A DNA stretch of 9,905 bases from an uncultured Clostridia bacterium. Lineage in GTDB: Bacteria; Bacillota; Clostridia; Lachnospirales; Bianqueaceae. The notes under the pieces are model-generated. The model worked only from the letters and a program-made list of their open reading frames with translations, ran no database searches and was not told the DNA's origin. Of this stretch, positions 6,496-9,905 are shown piece by piece; within the stretch, counting starts at the first letter, position 1, and the number at the start of each line of letters is the position of its first letter. The position numbers and the translations under genes were made by a program. The stretch is taken from contig CALBGL010000101.1 of assembly GCA_937892735.1 (NCBI GenBank), forward strand, positions 1 through 9,905, in the 5' to 3' direction.

Positions 6496-7062
6496 ATGGC
6501 AGATGTAGTTTCCGCAAGTGAGTTTCGGAATGGTTTGACGATCGAGTTTGAGGGTGATATTTATACCGTTGTCGAATTCCAGCATGTAAAGCCAGGTAAG
6601 GGCGCGGCGTTTGTTCGTACGACGCTGAAGAGCGTAACAGGCGGTGGCGTGATCGAGCGTACTTTCCGTCCGACGGAAAAGGTAGACCGCGCGATCATCG
6701 AGCGTAAGGATATGGAGTATTTGTATAATGATGGTGTACTCTATTATTTCATGGATCCCGATACGTATGAGCAGATCGGACTGAATGAGGAGCAGCTGGG
6801 AGACGCCCTGAGGTTCGTTAAGGAGAACGAGAAGGTGAAGATTATGTCTCACAATGGCAATATCTTTGGGATTGAGCCGCCTCAGTTTGTGGAGCTGGAA
6901 GTTACGCATACGGAGCCGGGTGCGAAGGGGAATACCGCGACGAACGTATTAAAGCCGGCAGAGGTGGAGACGGGAGCGACAGTACAGGTTCCCCTGTTCA
7001 TTAATATTGGAGATAAGATCAAGATTGATACGCGTTCAGGAGAGTATCTGAGCCGCGCATAA
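6496..7062 (+). CDS. efp: Elongation factor P
   Basis: EF-P binds between the P and E sites of ribosomes stalled at consecutive prolines and stimulates peptide-bond formation. The 188-residue protein has the family length and three beta-barrel domains: the N-terminal KOW-like domain (about 1-64), the central OB domain (about 65-130) and the C-terminal OB domain ending GDKIKIDTRSGEYLSRA. The tip loop reads HVKPGKGAAFVR, so Lys35 is the residue equivalent to the modified tip Lys (beta-lysylated in E. coli, 5-aminopentanolylated in B. subtilis). The KPGKGAA context resembles the Bacillus/Clostridia type. None of the modification genes is in this window. ATG 6496 is preceded by AGGAGG (6479-6484) at a rather long 11-nt spacing. 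Short flanks with a candidate promoter and a strong terminator suggest a mainly monocistronic gene. Confidence 0.97.
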   Translation: MADVVSASEFRNGLTIEFEGDIYTVVEFQHVKPGKGAAFVRTTLKSVTGGGVIERTFRPTEKVDRAIIERKDMEYLYNDGVLYYFMDPDTYEQIGLNEEQLGDALRFVKENEKVKIMSHNGNIFGIEPPQFVELEVTHTEPGAKGNTATNVLKPAEVETGATVQVPLFINIGDKIKIDTRSGEYLSRA

Positions 7063-7073
7063 TCAAAAGCAGG

Positions 7074-7113
7074 AAGACCGTTGTATATCAAGGTATGCAG
7101 CGGTCTTTTTTTT
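7074..7113 (+). terminator. Strong intrinsic terminator after efp
   Basis: A 14-bp stem including G-U pairs (7074-7087 with 7094-7107; core AAGACCG/CGGTCTT) closes a 6-nt loop and is followed by an uninterrupted run of eight T (7106-7113). It separates efp from the sporulation operon. Confidence 0.92.
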
Positions 7114-7137
7114 GCGTTCTTTTTTAGAGGCGAGGGA

Positions 7138-7145
7138 CATACTTA
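7138..7145 (+). promoter_or_regulatory. Possible SigE-type -10 upstream of spoIIIAA
   Basis: CATACTTA resembles the CATACAnT -10 of mother-cell SigE promoters, the known class controlling spoIIIA in B. subtilis. It sits 33 bases before the spoIIIAA ATG. The -35 region (about 7117-7123, TTCTTTT) is a poor match, so this is only a candidate. Confidence 0.2.
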
Positions 7146-7177
7146 TGGGATAGGACATGGGGTAGGAGGGAGAGTGT

Positions 7178-8185
7178 ATGAAGGAGGCCTGGGATTTACT
7201 TGCGAAGGCATTTCAGCTAGATTTGAAGAGGCTGCCGTGGGATTGGAGACGGGATGCGACGGAAATACGTATGGGGGTAGGGCGCCCCATACGGGTACGA
7301 AAGGGCAGTGCAGAAGGGTTTCTTCTGCAAGATGGCTATGTGGATACGAACGGACAGGGTGCTTACTTTAAACCCGATCAGTCCTGGTTGGAAATGGGTT
7401 TGGACCGGTTGGTTCATTATTCCCTCTATGCGTATGAGGGGCAGATGGGACATGGATTTTTGACGGTAGAAGGCGGTCATCGGATCGGTGTGTGCGGGCG
7501 CGCTGTGGTGGAGGATGGTATCATCAGGACATTGACGGATCTCTCTGCCTTAGTGATGCGAATGGCGCATGAGGTAAAAGGGTGTTCAGAGGCGGTATTT
7601 CCTTATATAAAAAAGGGGAGACGTGTCTGTCATACGCTGATTCTGTCGCCGCCCGGCGCTGGAAAGACTACGATGTTGCGGGATCTTTTGCGCCGATGTT
7701 CCGATGAGCTGATGCTGCAGGTGGGAATCGTAGATGAACGCTCAGAGATTGCGGCCTGCAGGAAGGGGATTCCGCAGATGGATGTGGGACTGCGAACAGA
7801 AGTACTGGATGGAGCGCCGAAGACAGAAGGCATTCGGATGCTGTTAAGAAGTGTAGCGCCGGAGGTGATTGGCGTGGATGAGATCGGAAGCAGGACGGAG
7901 GCGGACGCACTGGGAGAAATGATGAGATGTGGAGTGCAGGTACTCTGTACGGCACACGCCGCTTCTGTGGAGGAGGCGTTGGGGCGCGAAGAAATTGGAA
8001 GCCTGTATCATCGCGGTATGATAGAACGAATAGTCGTCCTGGCGGATGAACCAGGGAGAGGCAGAGTCAGAGAGATCCGAGATAGGAAGGGGCGATGCTT
8101 GTATGCTGCTGTGGCGGATTCTGGCAGGGGCGCTGCTGACTTCGGCGGGATGGATGGCGGGACAACATGCTGCGGGACGGTTTGA
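7178..8185 (+). CDS. spoIIIAA: Stage III sporulation protein AA (secretion-type ATPase)
   Basis: SpoIIIAA is the cytoplasmic ATPase of the SpoIIIA channel complex made in the mother cell during engulfment, related to type II/IV secretion ATPases. It has an N-terminal domain (about 1-130), then Walker A SPPGAGKTT with Lys163 and Walker B VIGVDEIG with Asp234/Glu235, followed by a CTAHAAS segment typical of this ATPase group. The ATG at 7178 is preceded by TAGGAGGGA (7163-7171). The protein is 335 residues, whereas the recognisable fold ends around residue 308 (REIRDRKGR), close to the B. subtilis length. The last 27 or so residues (AADFGGMDGGTTCCGTV at the end) are Gly-rich and lie over the start of spoIIIAB in another frame, an 83-nt overlap. 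This looks like stop-codon loss and read-on rather than a domain. It is first in the operon AA-AB-AC-AD-AE. Confidence 0.96.
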   Translation: MKEAWDLLAKAFQLDLKRLPWDWRRDATEIRMGVGRPIRVRKGSAEGFLLQDGYVDTNGQGAYFKPDQSWLEMGLDRLVHYSLYAYEGQMGHGFLTVEGGHRIGVCGRAVVEDGIIRTLTDLSALVMRMAHEVKGCSEAVFPYIKKGRRVCHTLILSPPGAGKTTMLRDLLRRCSDELMLQVGIVDERSEIAACRKGIPQMDVGLRTEVLDGAPKTEGIRMLLRSVAPEVIGVDEIGSRTEADALGEMMRCGVQVLCTAHAASVEEALGREEIGSLYHRGMIERIVVLADEPGRGRVREIRDRKGRCLYAAVADSGRGAADFGGMDGGTTCCGTV

Positions 8186-8600
8186 CGTTCATCTGGAGAT
8201 GTTGCAAGCACTGCAGGAAGTTCGCCTGCGGCTGGAAGAAGGACTTCGAAGAAATGAGGAACTGCCGGCAACGCTTATGAGGATGCATCCGGATTCTCTG
8301 GGAACGGTTATGGCAGATGCTGGCAGGCAGATGGAGCAAAAGGAACCAACGGAGGAATTTTGGCTTCTAATTTTTAAGGATCTTTCCGGGTTGGATGAAG
8401 AGGATAGGAGTCGAATCAGCGGATTTCTGGGAGAATATGCGAAGGGCGGGCGTTTGCTGCGAGAGGCGGAACTGACAGAGATGGGACATTACCTGGATAG
8501 AAAGGTGAAACGGGTGCAGGAAGAAAAAAGCGGATGTGGTAGATTATATCGGAATCTGGGTGTTATGTTAGGGCTTGCAGTCGCGATTATGCTGATATAA
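8103..8600 (+). CDS. spoIIIAB: Stage III sporulation protein AB
   Basis: A 165-residue membrane protein of the SpoIIIA complex in the mother-cell membrane, with structural similarity in the family to the GspF platform protein of type II secretion. The sequence shows an N-terminal hydrophobic segment (WRILAGALLTSAGWMAG, about 4-20), a charged helical cytoplasmic middle with many Glu/Arg/Leu, and a C-terminal hydrophobic segment ending NLGVMLGLAVAIMLI. ATG 8103 is chosen because it places the membrane segment at the N-terminus as in the family and has AGGAAGGGG (8084-8092) upstream. An earlier in-frame start (8046) would prepend a charged 19-residue stretch inside the conserved part of spoIIIAA. 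Its first 83 bases overlap the 3' extension of spoIIIAA, suggesting translational coupling. Confidence 0.93.
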   Translation: MLLWRILAGALLTSAGWMAGQHAAGRFDVHLEMLQALQEVRLRLEEGLRRNEELPATLMRMHPDSLGTVMADAGRQMEQKEPTEEFWLLIFKDLSGLDEEDRSRISGFLGEYAKGGRLLREAELTEMGHYLDRKVKRVQEEKSGCGRLYRNLGVMLGLAVAIMLI

Positions 8601-8633
8601 AAGCATGACGAATAGATAAAAAAGGAGGAGCCC

Positions 8634-8828
8634 ATGGATGTATCGATTATTTTCAGAATCGCGGCGGTAGGAATCATTGTTGCGGTGTTAAATCAGGTAT
8701 TGAGCCGGGCCGGGCGGGATGAGCAGGCGATGATGACAACGCTGGCCGGACTTGTCGTGGTACTGTTTTGGATTGTGCAGTATATTGGGGATCTGTTTGA
8801 GATGATTCAGAATATGTTTGGACTATAG
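8634..8828 (+). CDS. spoIIIAC: Stage III sporulation protein AC
   Basis: A 64-residue protein of the usual SpoIIIAC size, with two membrane segments (about 5-24, FRIAAVGIIVAVLNQVL, and about 35-52, TLAGLVVVLFWIVQYIGDL) joined by a short charged turn RAGRDEQ that is characteristic of the family. It is a small integral membrane subunit of the SpoIIIA channel in the mother-cell membrane. A very good ribosome site AAAGGAGG (8621-8628) stands five bases before the ATG. The gap to spoIIIAB is 33 bases, with no terminator, and 12 bases separate it from spoIIIAD. Confidence 0.95.
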   Translation: MDVSIIFRIAAVGIIVAVLNQVLSRAGRDEQAMMTTLAGLVVVLFWIVQYIGDLFEMIQNMFGL

Positions 8829-8840
8829 CGGAGAAAGACT

Positions 8841-9227
8841 ATGGATATTGTGAAGATCATTGCGCTTTCGCTGGCAGGCGTGATGTTGGCGGCTGTACTC
8901 AGACAGCACAGTCCGGAGTATGGGATCTATGCTGCGTTGGCGGTGGGAATCTTGATTCTGCTCTATATCAGCGGGTATCTGCAGGAAGCGATTCGCTTTC
9001 TCACTTCGATGGCGGAAAGAACGGGACTGGGAGCCAGATCGATCGGGATTCTTCTGAAAGTTATGGGGATCGCCTATTTGACGGAGTTTTCTGCACAGCT
9101 CTGTAAAGATGCGGGATATGGCGCTATCGCCATGAAGGTGGAATTGGCGGGGAAGCTTATGATATTGGTGACGGCACTGCCCGTCTTCCAGTCGTTAGTA
9201 GATCTGATCCTTTCTTTGCTCGAATGA
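8841..9227 (+). CDS. spoIIIAD: Stage III sporulation protein AD
   Basis: A 128-residue integral membrane protein matching the family length. Hydrophobic segments are visible at about 3-20 (IVKIIALSLAGVMLAAVL), 29-46 (IYAALAVGILILLYISGY), around 67-82 (SIGILLKVMGIAYLTEF) and near the C-terminus (LMILVTALPVFQSLVDLIL). The family motif region EFSAQLCKDAGYGAIAMKVELAGK is present between the last two. It is a membrane subunit of the SpoIIIA complex, made with SpoIIIAC. The ribosome site is modest (GGAGAAAG, 8830-8837). The stop overlaps the start of spoIIIAE in ATGA (9224-9227). Confidence 0.95.
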   Translation: MDIVKIIALSLAGVMLAAVLRQHSPEYGIYAALAVGILILLYISGYLQEAIRFLTSMAERTGLGARSIGILLKVMGIAYLTEFSAQLCKDAGYGAIAMKVELAGKLMILVTALPVFQSLVDLILSLLE

Positions 9228-9905
9228 AAACATTTTTGTGGATATGGATGTTGTGGTGTCTTTGTACACTGCCGATACAGGCGCAGGAAACAGAAATAGA
9301 TTGGTCGGATTATGATTTTTCTTCTATAGAAGAAGAGTTGAAGACACTTCAGAAAGACCCGCAGTTCTATGAAGAGGGACTGCAGTTTGACGACTTTCTG
9401 GATCTTTTGGGGCAGATTTTGGAGGGAGAGATTCAGATTGGCTTTGAGGATGTACTGGATGGACTGCTGAATCAGATTTTGGGAGAATGGAAGGCGGAAT
9501 GGCAGCTAATGTTGGAATTAGCGGCTTTGATGGTATGCAGCGGGGTGCTGAAGAATTTAAATATATCGTTTGGCAGTTCTCAGGTGGAGCAAATTGCATT
9601 CTATGTGGTATTTGGCGCAGCAGTCACGCTGCTGTTTCAGAGTTTTCTCATTACTTTTCAGGTCGCGCAAAACGCGGGAGAAAACATCACGAATACTCTG
9701 TTGGGACTATTACCAGTTCTCGCGGGGATTCAGGCGGCATCTGGAGGACAGGTATCTGCCACACTAGGTTCTGGATTTCTGATTGGCAGCGTGAATTTGG
9801 CGTCGTTTTTGGTACAGACCGTGTTTCTGAACGGAATTCTTCTGTTTGTTACCCTGTCTACCGTGAACCAAATGACAGGACAGAATATGATGAAAAAAAT
9901 CATGG
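9224..9905 (+). CDS. spoIIIAE: Stage III sporulation protein AE, 3' end outside window
   Basis: The frame starts at ATG 9224, overlapping the spoIIIAD stop by 4 nt, and stays open to the window end (227 codons; the complete family protein is close to 400 residues). Residues 1-20 form a signal-peptide-like segment (FLWIWMLWCLCTLP, then QAQ with a likely cut after Ala20). A Glu/Asp-rich extracytoplasmic stretch follows (about 21-90), then several membrane segments: about WQLMLELAALMVCSG, FYVVFGAAVTLLFQSFLITF, TNTLLGLLPVLAGIQAA and SFLVQTVFLNGILLFVTLS. This matches SpoIIIAE, a polytopic subunit of the mother-cell channel. The ribosome site would lie in the end of spoIIIAD and is not strong, so coupling to AD translation is likely. 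Confidence 0.93.
   Translation, partial: MKTFLWIWMLWCLCTLPIQAQETEIDWSDYDFSSIEEELKTLQKDPQFYEEGLQFDDFLDLLGQILEGEIQIGFEDVLDGLLNQILGEWKAEWQLMLELAALMVCSGVLKNLNISFGSSQVEQIAFYVVFGAAVTLLFQSFLITFQVAQNAGENITNTLLGLLPVLAGIQAASGGQVSATLGSGFLIGSVNLASFLVQTVFLNGILLFVTLSTVNQMTGQNMMKKIM

Noticed and set aside
7081..7371. ORF beginning inside the efp terminator and overlapping spoIIIAA
   Set aside because: It starts in the terminator stem, has no ribosome site and is Gly-rich out-of-frame sequence over spoIIIAA.
9570..9767. Small + strand ORF within spoIIIAE
   Set aside because: The frame-2 SpoIIIAE reading is open from 9224 to the end of the window with signal peptide and membrane segments; this is an out-of-frame shadow.

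Overview
The window looks like chromosomal DNA from a spore-forming Firmicute of the class Clostridia, probably Lachnospiraceae-like. The evidence is the spoIIIA sporulation operon, a yqeG-aroE-aroK cluster next to efp, and a large Ig-like/YDG-type surface protein with an SPSTG sorting signal. This assignment rests on gene content and order; no database search was possible.

Layout, all genes on the + strand. (1) 1-2971: the 3' part of a large secreted, wall-anchored protein. Its reading frame is broken at about 2410-2425 by what looks like a 16-nt insertion, and a strong terminator follows at 2977-3013. (2) 3069-3366: a small transcription unit with an extended -10 promoter, a 60-residue basic hypothetical protein and a weak terminator-like hairpin. 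(3) 3426-4370: about 0.9 kb of non-coding DNA made of 17 tandem units averaging about 52.6 bp. The units fall into a few sequence classes arranged in a higher-order pattern, and a decayed tail follows. This is the most unusual part of the window. (4) 4417-6423: a promoter followed by yqeG, aroE and aroK, whose coding regions overlap, so they are probably translationally coupled. (5) 6429-7113: efp, encoding elongation factor P, with its own probable promoter and a very good terminator. (6) 7178-9905: the first five genes of the spoIIIA operon (spoIIIAA, AB, AC, AD and the 5' part of AE), tightly packed.

How the genes work together: AroE and AroK catalyse consecutive shikimate-pathway steps (3-dehydroshikimate to shikimate to shikimate 3-phosphate), and YqeG is a HAD phosphatase that commonly sits beside them. 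EF-P rescues ribosomes stalled on proline runs. The SpoIIIA proteins form the mother-cell half of the channel (with forespore SpoIIQ or an equivalent) needed for late forespore development. The repeat array lies between the accessory surface-protein locus and this conserved housekeeping block.

The best candidate for something undescribed is the 3426-4370 array. Its AT-rich GTATAC dyads and GC-rich dyads recur at spacings close to whole turns of the DNA helix, and its multi-unit blocks have duplicated recently. I infer a protein-binding or chromosome-organising array or a structured repeat family, but its function cannot be read from the sequence.
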